Part shown: positions 1-29,700 of the stretch, in pieces
How positions within the stretch are numbered: the stretch's first letter is position 1
How the letters are laid out: each line of letters opens with the position of its first letter
The notes under the pieces: generated by a model
Told to the model about the DNA's origin: nothing
Database searches by the model: none
Seen by the model: the letters and a program-made list of their open reading frames with translations, nothing else
Position numbers and translations under genes: made by a program
Source of the DNA: Colius striatus
Lineage: Eukaryota > Chordata > Aves > Coliiformes > Coliidae
Assembly: GCF_028858725.1 (NCBI RefSeq)
Contig: NC_084759.1
Coordinates: 91,074,889 to 91,138,888, forward strand
Reading direction: 5' to 3'
DNA: 64,000 bases

Positions 1-1361
1 CTCCTTACAATTTTTCTCTCTGAAATACTAGCTATTAGAGAATGGGCTTTATTTCTGCTTATATTTTGTATGCTTTACATTTTATCATGTGTCTTCACTT
101 CTTTCAATGTCTGAAAATGAAAGACAAAGATTTTTTTATCAAAGATTTTTTTTCATTTTTTCTGGGGTTATTTTCCCCCCTTTTTCATGTCTTTAAACAG
201 AGAGATAGAGGAGGAAAAAAAACAATAGGTAGAAAATGTCACATGAAAGATAACTGAAGACTAAAAAAATATTCAAAATAACACAATACTTTTATTTAGC
301 CATTCTAAAAGCAAACACGACAAATCAGAAAATGCACAAGCAATGATCAAAAACTCATATTCTATGATGATATTCTCTACTCTTTTCTGCAAATGTTTGG
401 CTTCATATCTGTTGGATTGAGAGTGATTGTTGAAAAGCACCGTGGCATGCCTGACAAAAAATATTCATAAAGAATCTGCCTTTCTCCAATGTCTCCTCTG
501 TCTTTTCACAAAAAACCTCAACCCCAAAATCCAATAAAACCAAGCCAAAGGGGGAAAAAAAATCACACCAAAACGTAGAAGAGAATGCAAGAAAACGCTA
601 GATTGGATTAGAGAGTGGATTAAAGCAAAAAAATCAATTATCAGGATATGAATACTCTGCAGGAGTCTTGGTACAGAGGAAAAATATCTTTGTAGGGATC
701 AAAACTAATGAGTGATTTTGACTCTAATAATATGCCCCTCTGACCATCAGCCATTTAACTTATTTTATAATGAGCCTTTCTCATGATGGGCTGTTTGCCT
801 TCAGCCATTGCCATTTACCCCCATGTTGTTACTGCATGCATTTGTAACTACAACCATGGTTTCACAGATATTTTTGTCTGTTTCCTTCCTTCCTTCTTTC
901 CTTTAGGAGGCAGTCCAGGCTGCCCCCTCAGACCCCAGTGTCCAACACCAGTGGGTGCAGACCACACTTGCAGAGGCAGTGAGAAGATACTTGAGGGCAC
1001 AGCCACAAAAAATAGCAGGAGACTTAAAGCTGAGAAGTGTCTGGCCAGAGCCACCGGTTCTATGAACTGACTAACATCATGGTGATAAAAGTAGCTGCTT
1101 CTATCTAAGACTGTCCTTTCCTCCCCAGTTTTTTAATTTATCCTCGACCTTCCGCAAATGATCTTGACTCCCAGAATAAGTACAAACAAAATTATTTCTT
1201 TCTCTACATGAACTAAAATGAAAAAAAGGAAAAAAAAAAGAACTCAGACATAGGGGTTTTATGGCAGCTAACTTCAAATTTACTGACAGAATCAGCACAT
1301 GAACAAGGATTTTTAGCCAGGTTTAGTGTGAAAGTACTCCTTAGAAATCACAGGTACTTAC
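1..1361. other. UBASH3A intron 2 (partial)
   Basis: AT-rich intronic sequence to the left edge. I looked for the next UBASH3A exon (the region after LHDHC in mammals) on the minus strand and did not find it. No repeat family was recognised. Open frames near 783-1070 and 848-1054 have no family likeness. Confidence 0.6.
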
Positions 1362-1415
1362 CATTTTGCAGCATCTTCTATTGTCTTTTGTCCAGTAGCA
1401 GCCAATGCTTTTTGA
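1362..1415 (-). CDS. UBASH3A: UBASH3A coding exon 2
   Basis: 54 nt. The acceptor is a T-rich tract ending in CCTAG just above 1415; the donor GTAAGT begins at 1361. It encodes the second half of the UBA domain (ALAATG motif). The phase agrees with exon 1. Confidence 0.93.
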
Positions 1416-4400
1416 CTAGGAAAAAAACAAAATGGATTCATCAGAATAATGGAAAGAAAACTCCAAGAAAGTAAAGAATGGGTATCCTGTGGTCGCCAAG
1501 TCTGTTTTCCAGCACAGACAGGACCTTTAACAACTAGGTTCTGTCTGGAATATATATAACATTCTTGAAGCCTTCCAGATAGCATTTTCCACTGCAAGTC
1601 TTTAATTCCTTGAGGACTGTTATCTGTCCACTCCACAGAATATCCTACTTTGTGTTCTAGGAGCACTTCCTTTCAGACTATATGGATTTCCTTGGGGTTG
1701 AGTAAAACACCCACCCATGCACTCCAAGAGCAGAGTTTGCTCGGTTCATAGGGTTACATTCCAGTTCAAGATGGCAGGCCCAAGGCCATACATATAAACA
1801 AAGGAAAACATGCTTGTACTGGACTTTTAAAATCTGGATTGAGGATCTCCCATAGGCCAGAAGAGAGACAGACCTAAGCCACCAGTTCAGTCCAAGGTGA
1901 AGGAAAATAGCTCACATTGCTCTCTGTTAATGCATCGGTCCCTTTCTGGGACCGGAATTGATTCGCATTTGCTTTTTTCACTAGAGCTTTCAGAATGACA
2001 GCTATGTGCTTCACACGAGCAAGTCTTTGTGGATAAATACCAAGTAATGGGTGAAGGATTCCAGTGTTTAAGTAGCACTTGCACCCATTAACCCCACCTG
2101 CACATGTCTTTCCTTCTCTCTTGAAGATATCCTTTCTAGCCACTGAGTCCTGAGGGCGCTAACTAATTTAGTCTCCTCACATTTTTATCCTCCATCCATC
2201 CCTGTGATGCCTGAGCACACACCAGCAGTGCAATGAGTGCATTAAACATCAGGACTTAGGTTAGTCCTTGGTGACTCTTCCTAGCCTTCTGTCTTCTCTC
2301 CACTTCAAAAGCTTGGGCTTCCTAAAAACATTTAAAGGTACTTACGTGTCTGCAACTATGCCTGGCTCTTTAGTGGGGACTCAATGTAGATGTAGGCTAA
2401 CATCTTTTCACTCAAACTTTACCTTCTACCTTTTTCCTCCATAAAGTAAACCAACTACCATGGCCAAATCAATGAAAAACTATGAGCTGGTTGGTCTAAA
2501 ACTAGCCCGTGTCCTCTGTGACGGAAGACTGCACATTTTCTTTCCACATCTCTGCTAGCTTCCCTTTTGCCATCACATCAAACATGAACAACTTGTGTTT
2601 TTGTCATTCTCTCCATGCAGCCCTTCCTGCTGCATCCTGTTGAAATGTCAGTGCCTGCCACTGCTCAATGATGTAAGATTTTGTTACACTTCAAAGTGTG
2701 TGTTTTACTGCTTCATGTCACGCTGCTCCTCCCACTCAGACATAAGCTCTGTGCAAATGGCTCAGAAAGCCAAATGGAGCTTGACTTCAGCTTTTCTTTA
2801 CCATAGGGCCTACAAAATCGCGAATGTAATATGATGAGCAAGACCTGAGACCACAGACTGTCATACTGCTTCAGTACTATCTCTTTGTTCCCTTCTGCTA
2901 CTCTCTGCAGATGTAGTAGATGCTCCCAACCTTTGTCTTGTCATATACACTGGCTGTAGGATGCTTTGCAGAGACCTTAGCATCAAGAGTGCATTGGAAT
3001 GCGACTAGTCATCCTGTACTTCAAGATGAGCAGTGAAGGCTGAAAGATAATGCATATAATCAATTCTGTAGGTATCACTTTCGGTCAGAGAGTAGGAATA
3101 AACCATTGGAATTCTGTATTAAAAAACAGCGTCTTTACGGTGAGAATAAATTATCTCTTCCCTAAAGCAGAAATGGCTGACACAGTTTAGTTCTATGTAA
3201 GCAGCAGGGAAGGCCCTTTTTGTTGATCTGATGCTAGGCTTCATCCTCACATATTTGTTTTTTGTTCTTTGGGGAAATGTTATTTTGTCATGCTAGTTCT
3301 ACAATATGAAAGATTTTGTAGTGTTTATACCCAACCTCATTTTTCTCAGGCTAGAACAACTCAAAAGAACAACTTTTTGGTACTTTGTTTACGGTGTAAT
3401 CCAGGCACTACAGAGATGGCTAAAAGGTCTTATAAAACCAATCAAAATTCTGAAGGTCTTAAAGTCAATAAAAGAAAATAAATTAAAAACAAAGTGCTTT
3501 TGGACATGTTATCACTTGATGATGATTCGCATTGTACCTCTGCTGCTGCTTTTTGATTTTGACCTGGGAAACAAAAAGCCGTTTCAGCAGCAGCAGCAGA
3601 AAGTATTTCAAAGGGGATTTGAAGAACATCACATAGAAGCCAAAAAACTTTTAAACTAGCCATTACTTTGTGGTGACCAAAACTTACATTATTAACAGAG
3701 AGATGATGAGCCAGGTTTTCAGCTCCATGGCTAAAATTCCACTGTGCGTAATTGGGAACAAGGGAACCACAGTTTCCTTAAAAGCTGTGCCCATCGTGTC
3801 TGAAGTTGATTTGCTAAACACAGCTGTTCTGTAAAAAGCAGCACAGCACTTAGAAATGAAGCCTATTCCACTGGCTTAATTTTCAGTCAAAAAGGAGAGA
3901 TATTGCTCTCCTTTCTAAAATATTTTTGTGAGCGTCTCTGACGCTTAAACAAAAGTATTTATTTTTTTAACAGCTTGAACTCAATTGTCTGTACTTGCCC
4001 TTCAGAAGCTGGAAAATCCTCCCCCAAACTTCCTGGTCCAACCAAGGTGGGAAGGAGTGGCCAACACATTTCTTTTTTATGAACTCAGTTAGCTGCTACT
4101 ACCTAACCTCTCATCCATTGGGGCTGCTCAAAATAGTGCCTCATCCTTTACTGTTACATTTTACAAGTATGGGATGCTTTTGGAAAAAGATCTTGATTCA
4201 AGACAGGAAGAAAAATCGACAGACTTATATGTCACCTTGTTAAGGAATGCTTACTTTTTTAAAACAGATTCCAGTGACAAAATACAGCAGGACGTCTTTG
4301 TCAGGTTGGAAAAAAACCCCTTGGACAGAAGTTATGTCCACTTTTAATTCCCTTAAAATAACAGTGATAAGCATAAAACCCAAAAGAGGATACGTTGCAA

Positions 4401-4814
4401 GGGCAAACTGTGCAGATGAACTTCTTTATTCATTGTGAAGCCTCTCAACCTGAAGGCATGGAAGGGCATGTGTCTTCAGATACACACAAACGCATACAAA
4501 GCATGTGGGTTTTGCAATATAAGTAATACACATTGCTCTACAAGCAAATCAAAGTAAGAGGTCTGACCTCTGTATAGGGAGAGATATTACTCCAGGGAAC
4601 TGCATGCTGTCTAGATGAAAAAAACAAACCACCTGCTGTCAGGATCTTAGGGTAAATACCTCACCTCTTACTATCCAAAAGCAGCCGAATACTTTACTCA
4701 CGCGGTATGAGCCGGGAATCCTTTGGCAAGGAGAGACTCGAGGAGTGCAGAGGTGCTTTTGCTCCTGTGCCTGTTGGACACCTTTGCGTACAGCTGCGTC
4801 TCAGCCACCGCCAT
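1362..4814 (-). CDS. UBASH3A: UBASH3A, 5' part (coding exons 1-2; gene runs off the left edge)
   Basis: UBASH3A (STS-2/TULA) has a UBA domain, an SH3 domain and a histidine-phosphatase-like domain, and dampens antigen-receptor signalling in T cells. Only the N-terminus is here. Exon 1 is 4814-4702 and exon 2 is 1415-1362, both read on the minus strand. Exon 1 begins MAVAETQLYAKVSN, close to the mammalian start, and ends in the UBA segment KGFPAHT. Exon 2 continues with KALAATGQKTIEDAAK, the UBA helix known from mammals (KALAATGRKT). Exon 1 leaves two bases (GC) and exon 2 supplies T for an alanine. Exon 2 ends in TG before GTAAGT, so the next exon must start with G to complete tryptophan. The third coding exon is not in the 1.36 kb to the left edge. 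The ATG lies in a GC-richer patch and faces TMPRSS3 head to head. Confidence 0.93.
1416..4701. other. UBASH3A intron 1
   Basis: A 3.3 kb intron between the two UBASH3A exons. It holds no recognised gene. A CTG-type run at about 3540 faces a CAG-type run at about 3587, forming a possible hairpin. The open frames here look like chance. Confidence 0.7.
4702..4814 (-). CDS. UBASH3A: UBASH3A coding exon 1
   Basis: 113 nt: 37 codons plus two bases. The start ATG is at 4814-4812 and the donor is GTGAGT from 4701 downward. It encodes the N-terminal tail and the first half of the UBA domain. Confidence 0.93.
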
Positions 4815-7026
4815 CTCCTCCGCTCTTCCCCTGACTGTACTGAGTGTTGACAGGAACTGGGAGGTGGGAGGAGGGTGCGAGAGAGGGAGGGAGTAAGAAA
4901 ATAAGAGAGAAGGAAAGAGAAAGAGCAGCTAAAAAAAAAACAAACCAAAAACCTCAAGCCTCTTGTGATCTTTTCTGACAAAAGCTGACATCCTGTTTTC
5001 ATAGAATCTCTGAAGTTTTGTTTTAGGGAGGCTGAAAAAGCAAAAGTTATCTCTGGGATTTTGTCATCTGCCCCGGCAGAACAAGACTGGTAGTCCAAAA
5101 GTAAACATCACAACCAAGGGGATCTTGTTGAAGGGCCTGAGTTATTTCATATTTTCATTTTAAATTTTCTTCTGAAAGTCAAGAAATCAACCTGAGCTGC
5201 TACCAAAACTTGTGGGAGGTGAGTGGGGATGTCCTGCAGCATTTAAGAAGTTATCCTGTAGGCTGAATTCTTTCCTTCTGGACTCAATTTTCATGTCCAC
5301 CTATCTCTATTGTACATGACTTCTCCTTTGGTTTTCTCAGCCAAAGGCAATAAGCTGGCCAACTCTGCAAGGTGAAACCTAATGTCCTATCTAGACATTA
5401 TGCCCTGAGACTGGGCTTGGAGCAGCTCAGGGTATCAGTAGGGAGAAGCCTGTCCTTTCTGGCAGTTCCAGTACTACCACAGGAGCCTTGGCAGAGTTTC
5501 ACTGGCTGTTCCCCAGGGTTTTCAGCATGGCCAGAGAGAGTGAAATGGCTGGAGGTAAATTTCTGTGCCCTTAGTGAATGTGCCACCACTCCCTGGAGAG
5601 AACATCTCACCTCGTGCACAGAAAGGATCACTTGAACTGCTGGTCTCCTAAAACAAGCCCTCACTTTCTCTACCTTAGCTGAAGTTGTAGCACCTTGACA
5701 GTTTGGGCTCTGGTTCCAACCGTTTGTCTCTGAAGCCTAATAAGGAGAGCATCAGAGCGTTGTGAGCAACTCAAGAAATGCAGCTTTATTATACATCTTT
5801 GCCTGCTTGCTTTTTAAAATTTTATTTGTTTGTTTTGGTGTTTTTTCCTACATCCTCCTGTGTTTCCCATATCCAAGGAAGGCTGCTGAAAGAGTGGCAT
5901 AACAGATGATGAAGAACTCTTGATGTCGTGGCCTAGATCAGTTAACAAGACTGTGATGCTTCGTCCTCTCCTTTAGAAGTGTCAGTTACCATTGTGCACA
6001 ACAAAGGGACTGAACAGCTTCCCTCATGGCAACCCAGTTCCAGGGACGTGGGTTTTGTCACATTAGTTTCTTCCCTGGCCTCTTGGAAGCATTGTTTCAC
6101 TTGCATTGCCACAGCTTTTTGATTCATCTCTTCACCTCCTTCTTCCCTCCACTCCTCTCTCTGTCATCAATCTCTCTTCTTAATAAAAACAAATGAGCCA
6201 AATTATTACTGCTCTTGAGCATCTTATGAAGCCGAGCATACACTTTCATTTTCTAAATCACAAAATCACAGAATCTTAAGGGCTGGAAGAGACCTTGAAA
6301 GATCATCCAATCCAACCCCCTTGCCAGAGCAGGACCTTCTAGAGTAGGTCACACAGGAACTTGTCCAGGTGAGTTTTGAAATCCCTGAGTACAGATGTGG
6401 TGATACTTCAGAAACATGAGATACTGCTTGAAAAGCACTTCCAAAATGTTGTGTGATATGTGGTTATAAAAGTTATCCATAACTGAAGCATGGGTCTTTT
6501 TAAAAATCTCTCTTTAAGTGTGATCTGCTGCAAGCACACACCAAAAAGGTAAACTAAGTGAATAAAAAGCAAGGTGAGCCTATGGGCCTTGCATGCCAGT
6601 GAGATGAAGCAACCTGGGGCTTCTGTCTTCTGCCACCCACAGCTATTAGCAAACCCAGTGACACAAGTTTTGATAAAAGAGGAGCAAACACAAGCCTGTG
6701 CAGTTCGTGGTGCTCCTTTGCTGAGGGGTTACGGAACGGTTTGCAAATACTATGATTGAAAATGCTAACTCTCTAAGGCTAATTAAAAAGCGTGCTGAAT
6801 TTTTATCTTCCCTTTTCCGTAGCCATGCCACCCAAGGCTACCCGATACCCCTCACCAGGTTGTGTTACAAAGGCTGCTGCCACGATGCTGTATGCAACTG
6901 ATGACTGAACGGGCAGCCACGGGCAGCTCAGTGGGAACCTTTCCAGAGCAGACTGGCTTAGCAACCTCAGAATTTCCTTTTGGTTTCTTTTGATAATGAA
7001 GAAAGAAAACAGTTTTTCTTTTAACT
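4815..7026. promoter_or_regulatory. Divergent interval between UBASH3A and TMPRSS3 starts
   Basis: 2.2 kb separates the minus-strand UBASH3A ATG from the proposed plus-strand TMPRSS3 ATG. Both promoters should lie here if the TMPRSS3 first exon is right. A purine-rich run sits at about 4860-4935, just upstream of UBASH3A. A short antisense CR1 tail is at about 6256-6400. I see no clear TATA box for either gene, so the regulatory role is inferred from position only. Confidence 0.45.
6256..6400 (-). repeat. CR1 LINE 3' fragment, antisense
   Basis: It begins with the reversed CR1 3' tail (ATCACAGAATC) and then the conserved block around GGCTGGAAGAGACCTTGAAA, ending near CTTGTCCAGGTGAG. Confidence 0.85.
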
Positions 7027-24299
<17,273 letters not shown>

Positions 24300-25230
24300 G
24301 TCTGGTTTTGCCCTGTCTCTCTGTCTCCAGCTGTCACTTTGCTCTGCCTGTGTCACACAGGGTTTAGCTTGTATTTGTCACAGCTGATTTGTGTCATACA
24401 GAAATGTGCAAGCTGAGCATGTGTTTGGGTATGGAGGTGCAGGTCCATGCAGAGCAGACAGAGCAGGGTGCTGAACTTTTAGTGAGACCTGTAGAGCACT
24501 GGGGCAGAGGCAAAGAGAGGAGAGGAGGGTGGAAGTGACTGCAGGGAGGGCCTGGTGGAGCAGAGCAGGGAGCAAGGAGGTGTGAAATGGCTGAGTGAAG
24601 AGGTAGAAGGGCAAGTGAAGAGATGTTAGGGGACTTATACCTGAAGCCATGAAGCTGCTACAAAAAAGCACCTGGGGAGTGGAAGCTCAGAGGGCCAAAG
24701 AAATTGAGGAGCAGGCCAGGCAGTGTTGGCTGGAAGGAGAAAAGCACAGAGGCAAGGAAGTTGCAGCCACCTTCAGCTGACCCGAGGGTGGCCCACTCTC
24801 CAGAGACCACATCCTCTCCTGCCAGCACTTCTCCAATGTTGCCAGAGAGATGCTATATTCAGTCAGCAGGGAGAGTTGTTACGCATCAGGTAGTTACGCA
24901 TCCAGGCAGTGAGCTGTTGCTTAAGCAGAGGTATCTAGAGCTATTTCAGAGACTCTAGGCTGTCCTACCTGGCTCACAAGTGTCCTTGCAGAAGGGCAAA
25001 GATCTTCAGATATCCTTGGGTGGTATCCATGATCTCCATAGGGATATCTCAGATACCCTGCTCAGGTAGATATGATAGAAGGTCTATGGGAGATCTGAGC
25101 CTTCCAGACTGACTGCTGGAGGTCACACAAAGTGCACTAAGAAACCTCAAGTGGCACTAGACAGTACATATGCAAGGCAACTGAGCTCTCCTCCTCTGCC
25201 CTGGTGGGAGGCACATAGCTCACAAGTAGT

Positions 25231-25740
25231 CACAGAATCACAGAATCTCAAAGGTTGGAAGGGACCTCAAAAAATCATCTAGTCCAACCTCCCTGCCAGA
25301 GCAGGGCCACCTAGAGTGGGTCACACAGGAACTTGTCCAGGTGAGTTTGAATGTCCACAGAGAAGGAGACTCCACAACACATCTGGGCAGCCTGTTCCAG
25401 TGCTCCCTCACCCTCACAGTGAAGTTTTTCCTTGTATTTCTTTGGAACCTCTAACATTCCAGCTTGTACCCATTGCCCCTTGTCCTGTCATTGAAAAACA
25501 CTGAGAAGAGACTAGCTTCATCCTCTTGACACCTGCTCTGTACGTATTTGTAAACATTAATGAGGTCACCCCTCAGTCTCCTCTTCTCCAAACTAAAGAG
25601 CCCCAGCTCCCTCAGCCTTTTATCATAAGGGAGATGCTCCACTATGCACAAGTCCCCTATGCACAAGCTCTTAATTGTCATCTTCGTAACGGCAAAGCCA
25701 CCCAAAACCACCAAAGTGTATATCCCATCTGGTCTAGCTA
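25231..25740 (-). repeat. CR1 LINE 3' fragment, antisense
   Basis: It starts with the reversed tail CACAGAATCACAGAATCTC and GGTTGGAAGGGACCTCAAA, and runs through the segment that decodes on the minus strand as [15 protein letters not shown]. It lies between the last certain TMPRSS3 exon and the candidate terminal exon. Confidence 0.92.
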
Positions 25741-26166
25741 AGTCCTCCCAGACAGTGGTGCCAGTGCTGATATTCCAGCACTCAATATACTGAAATGAAT
25801 GAATAGCAATGATGCTATTCCAGCACTAGCAGTACAGCCCTCTAGCCCCAACACCTGCCTTTGCCACTGTGATGCCACATGATGAAATCACTCCTGTCCC
25901 CACCTCATTCCTCAAACTGAAGTGCCAATATTGGTTATTCACAGTCATAAATGCCTGAAATAAGGTGATGTGTGCAATTTCAGTTCAGTACCACATCTAC
26001 ATCTTGCATGACACACAGAGTTTTCATAACCAGTATTACACACAAAGATTTATGCTATTATATATCTATCTATCACTCAACAAAGTTAAACAGGATAACA
26101 TTTCTAAATCTTTAAGATCCTATTTTCTTCCTCCCAAATATATACATCATTGTGACTCATTTTCAG

Positions 26167-26271
26167 ATGCGGAAGCCCAGTTTTCAGATGAAGAATTCAT
26201 ATCCAATGAAAACAGAGATCTCCATTAAAAACCATACAGCTAAATTTTTTGAGCAATGTGTTTTAGTCTGA
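26167..26271 (+). CDS. TMPRSS3: Possible TMPRSS3 terminal coding exon
   Basis: The acceptor TTTTCAG at 26166 would continue in phase 0 from 24299 and run 34 codons to a stop at 26269-26271. A second acceptor, ACAG ending at 26215, would also be in phase and gives RSPLKT, resembling human RDLKT, before a stop at 26264-26266. An AATAAA signal follows at 26782. I cannot choose between these or exclude another exon. Confidence 0.25.
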   Translation: MRKPSFQMKNSYPMKTEISIKNHTAKFFEQCVLV

Positions 26272-26781
26272 GAAGGGTAGGGACATCCTTCAGATGTAAA
26301 CATGAATTCATTAATTTATTATCTTAGAAAGGATTTTCATCTGCAGCATAGAAATATGGATGCTTTTTAATGGTCTCTGAAACAAACCAAAGGAAGGTAG
26401 AGCTAGTGTAGCTTTGAAAATAGAGCTAAAGGAAGTGCTTGCACCTAACAGGTCTGTATTATGGTATAACATTGCTGGTCTTCTGCTCTTACCTGCTATT
26501 GCCGACCATGGACCGGGGTTCATTTGGTCTCACCAGAAGATTCTATGCTTTGTCAAACAAAACAGAGCTTAGCAGAAGAGTTACGAAAGAGATCCATTTT
26601 GATCTGAGAGATGCAAAATTGCAAGATAAAGAATTTGGCCATCAGCATACCTTTGAAAGCTTTCCTTCTGGAAATTAGCTTTATAACAACTCATCCATCA
26701 TGGCCAATCTTCTAAAGCAAGACATGATCAAAGAGGAGTCATTTGTGTTTTCTGATCCTCCATTTCCAATTTGGAAACCTG

Positions 26782-26787
26782 AATAAA
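26782..26787 (+). terminator. Poly(A) signal, probably TMPRSS3
   Basis: AATAAA, about 0.5 kb after the candidate terminal exon. Another AATAAA occurs at about 27303. Confidence 0.35.
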
Positions 26788-26789
26788 GA

Positions 26790-29700
26790 GTTTCACTCTC
26801 TCAGGTTTTGAGTAGGATACAAACATTTTGCTAAAGGCTATCTCCTGTGAGTGCAAAGAAAAGTTTTTTCTTGCTTTCCACTAAGTGGTTGAAATTGATG
26901 TCATTTAGCAAGGTGCTTCTCCAACACTGTAAACGGGATTTCTGCTGCCACCATTTTGAACCACTTACCCATTAGGGAAAAAAGCCAGAGCTTCCAGTAC
27001 TAAGGAGGATATCAATGACCTACACACATTACTACCTGAGAAATATTATGCTTCAACTATTAAATCTGAATAGATATGAAAGGTTCCCATCCCAGCCAAA
27101 AAAACCAGCAAACCCCAGAAAAAAAACAGAAACTAGCAATGGAACAACTGAGAGGAAATAAAATAAAGCCCTTCAAAGCAAACCTAACTCCCTGTATGCA
27201 TGTGTCCCCCGCATGCAGTATGTCCCACTGTGACTAATATATTCCTCCATCCCCCATAACCATATTTATTTATGTTTCTCATACAAGGCTGAGAACCAGT
27301 GCAATAAAGCCATGAGAGAAGCTGATGACATTTGCTCAGATTTACAGTACATGCAAAGGGAATTGGACAGGTGGTGTACTTTTCTGAAGAACTTTATCTG
27401 GCAGAGTCTCATGGTTTCTCTAGTGACCCTAGTACAGCAGAAAATAGTAATTTGCTTTCAGAGTTCAATAGGCAGCAATATGAGTGTTTGAATCAATGCC
27501 TACCTAACTGGTTTTGCTTCCCAGAGAGAAGAACTGCGGACCTGAGGAGAGCGGTGGTGCTCTGGCCTTCTGAAAATCCTCATCGCACTCCAGCCCCACA
27601 GAAGGACCTATCACACTTCTCTGGACAACTGCTCTGAGTTTTGTACCTTCACAGACTACTTTCTACCACTTCTTTTTGGTACTAGTAACTGTACTTAATG
27701 AAAACTCTTGCACATTCAGCCTCTTTTGGATGGAAGAGACAGTTGGATTCTGGATGATGGGCTCGTGTCCTTACTGACAGCTACAAATTACACATATATA
27801 CAAAATGCTAAGATAGCATCCAGGATGCTATCACAATAAAGTTTTCAGGTACAATGAATACAACACTAGAGCAATTTCAGATCAGGTTGCTGGCTGTTAT
27901 TTTAGTACTTACATTCCAAGAACCAGACTATGAAAAGACACTTTTTCCTGGAAGTATTCATATATAAGATCCATGCTTTGCTGCACAGGCAGCAGCAGCT
28001 TTCTTTGAGGTCATAAAGCAAGCAGGAAGCAAGCAGCTGGCAATTTTGGCAAGCATGTGGGAAGTGTGTTCAACTCTTGTTAGAAAAAAAGTCTCTGGGT
28101 TCAAATATTTTTATCATATGGCTGTGAAAAAAAAAGTCCCTAAAAATGGAATTCTTAGATGTTTTCTTGCTGTAAATAGCTCTGAAATGAGCAACACACA
28201 GGTTGTAACTTTAGTGAGCTTACTGAGCAGTCTTAAATGGAAGAGGAGCTTTTTTACTGCCTTTCAATAGTCTGGAGAGACAAAATCCTTGCTCTGTGAT
28301 GCACCATGCAGTGGAGTAGCCATTGAATACCCCCAAGCTCACATCATGTACTACACTTCACCAAGGCACTCATACTCAATTGCCTTCCCTGTTTTCCTTC
28401 TCTTTCTCTGCATACAGGACAATACAGTTTCTTCACTCTTTGTACCTATTAGTGACATTGGTGGAGCGGATGAAGTGGTGCCAGATAGGCATGGACAAAA
28501 AGTGCTGCTGTGGTTTCCTGTCCTACAAGACAATTTAATGTAACAGCCTCATGTCATTAGGTTGGAAAATGCCTGATTGTTTTGCCCCTACCCTTTGTAA
28601 AAATCCTGGGATGAAAGCTGTGAGTTTTAGAATTGATTGCTAGGGACTAGGTGAGCTGAACAATGGATAATATTGTGAGAGCTTTTCAGTATTAGCCAAA
28701 AATGATTGTATCATATGATCAAATGCTGCTAATCTGCTTGAAATGTGGTTTTGGGTGCTGTCTGTATGCTTCTAAAGCAGTATCTGCATCACCACTGTCA
28801 TCCACCACTGCTGCAAGAAAGCGTTGGAGGAACTGGGATTGCATTCTTAATGCAACATATTGAGTCAAAATCTAGAGGGAAAAAGAAACCTACACAAACT
28901 GCCAACCTCCACGTTGGTTTGATCTCAGAGGACATTGCATTAATAACTTTCATCCTGGCTGAAGAAACTGCAGTGCAATGGAAACAGCACTTCCAAAATC
29001 AGCATGTGGTTTAAAAGAAGGATTAATGTAAAGCTGACACAAAAACTGGAATGAAATGGGAAATTTCAATTTGACAGAACCATGACAGAATTAAAACAAA
29101 ATATGTTGAATCCTTGTGTAACTAAGACGTTTTCAGAAGAGTTTTAATGTTCATTGTTGTTATTACAACATTTTCATGACCTCAACATGGCTCATGTTTT
29201 CATATTATCAGCAATCTGGAGATGAGGGAACTGTTCTCTGAGCTCATGGGGTTGTTATTTCATATTTCTGGAAGGACCTCTGAAAAGTCTCACTAAACTC
29301 CTATTTCCATAAAAAGACTGTATGAAAAGTATCTGTTGTGATCTGCCTTTATATTGAAGAGAAATCCAATGTAAAATGTAGAAAGCTAGAGAACTCTTCT
29401 TAACAAGAAGCCACATTGACCCCTAGACCAATGACAGTTCACTTATGAATAGATCTGACCCAGTGAGTTTGCAAACTCTGATTTCTGTTATGCCCCTTGC
29501 TGGGACATCTCAGGTATAGGCAGAATACAGAAGGGACACTCTGTAAAGCTGGATTTTCTCAGTTATGTCACTAACATGCATGCTAGAGTTTTTTTAATAC
29601 ATACAATCATAATATTAGCATGTTTCTTTGTGTTAGCCCAGGTGAAGATATGTGGGGTTTTAGGACATTTGCTGTGGGAAGTGTTTAGTATAGAGATGAG

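Noticed and set aside
24300-24416. Read-through C-terminus of TMPRSS3 with a hydrophobic tail
   Set aside because: Family members end within a few residues of HEQME, and the residues here look like translated intron; kept only as a fallback.
26439-26678. 79-codon frame with a hydrophobic start (GLYYGITLLVFCSYLLL) after TMPRSS3
   Set aside because: It opens from a TTG with no family match, lies in the probable 3' UTR, and continuing TMPRSS3 in phase 0 through its CAG acceptor stops after five codons.
27332-27637. Frame ending YECLNQCLPNWFCFPE, vaguely trefoil-like
   Set aside because: Cysteine spacing does not fit the trefoil fold and the double cysteine is missing.
28323-28538. KCCCGF cysteine cluster
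   Set aside because: A single cluster at the end of a frame with no other family features.
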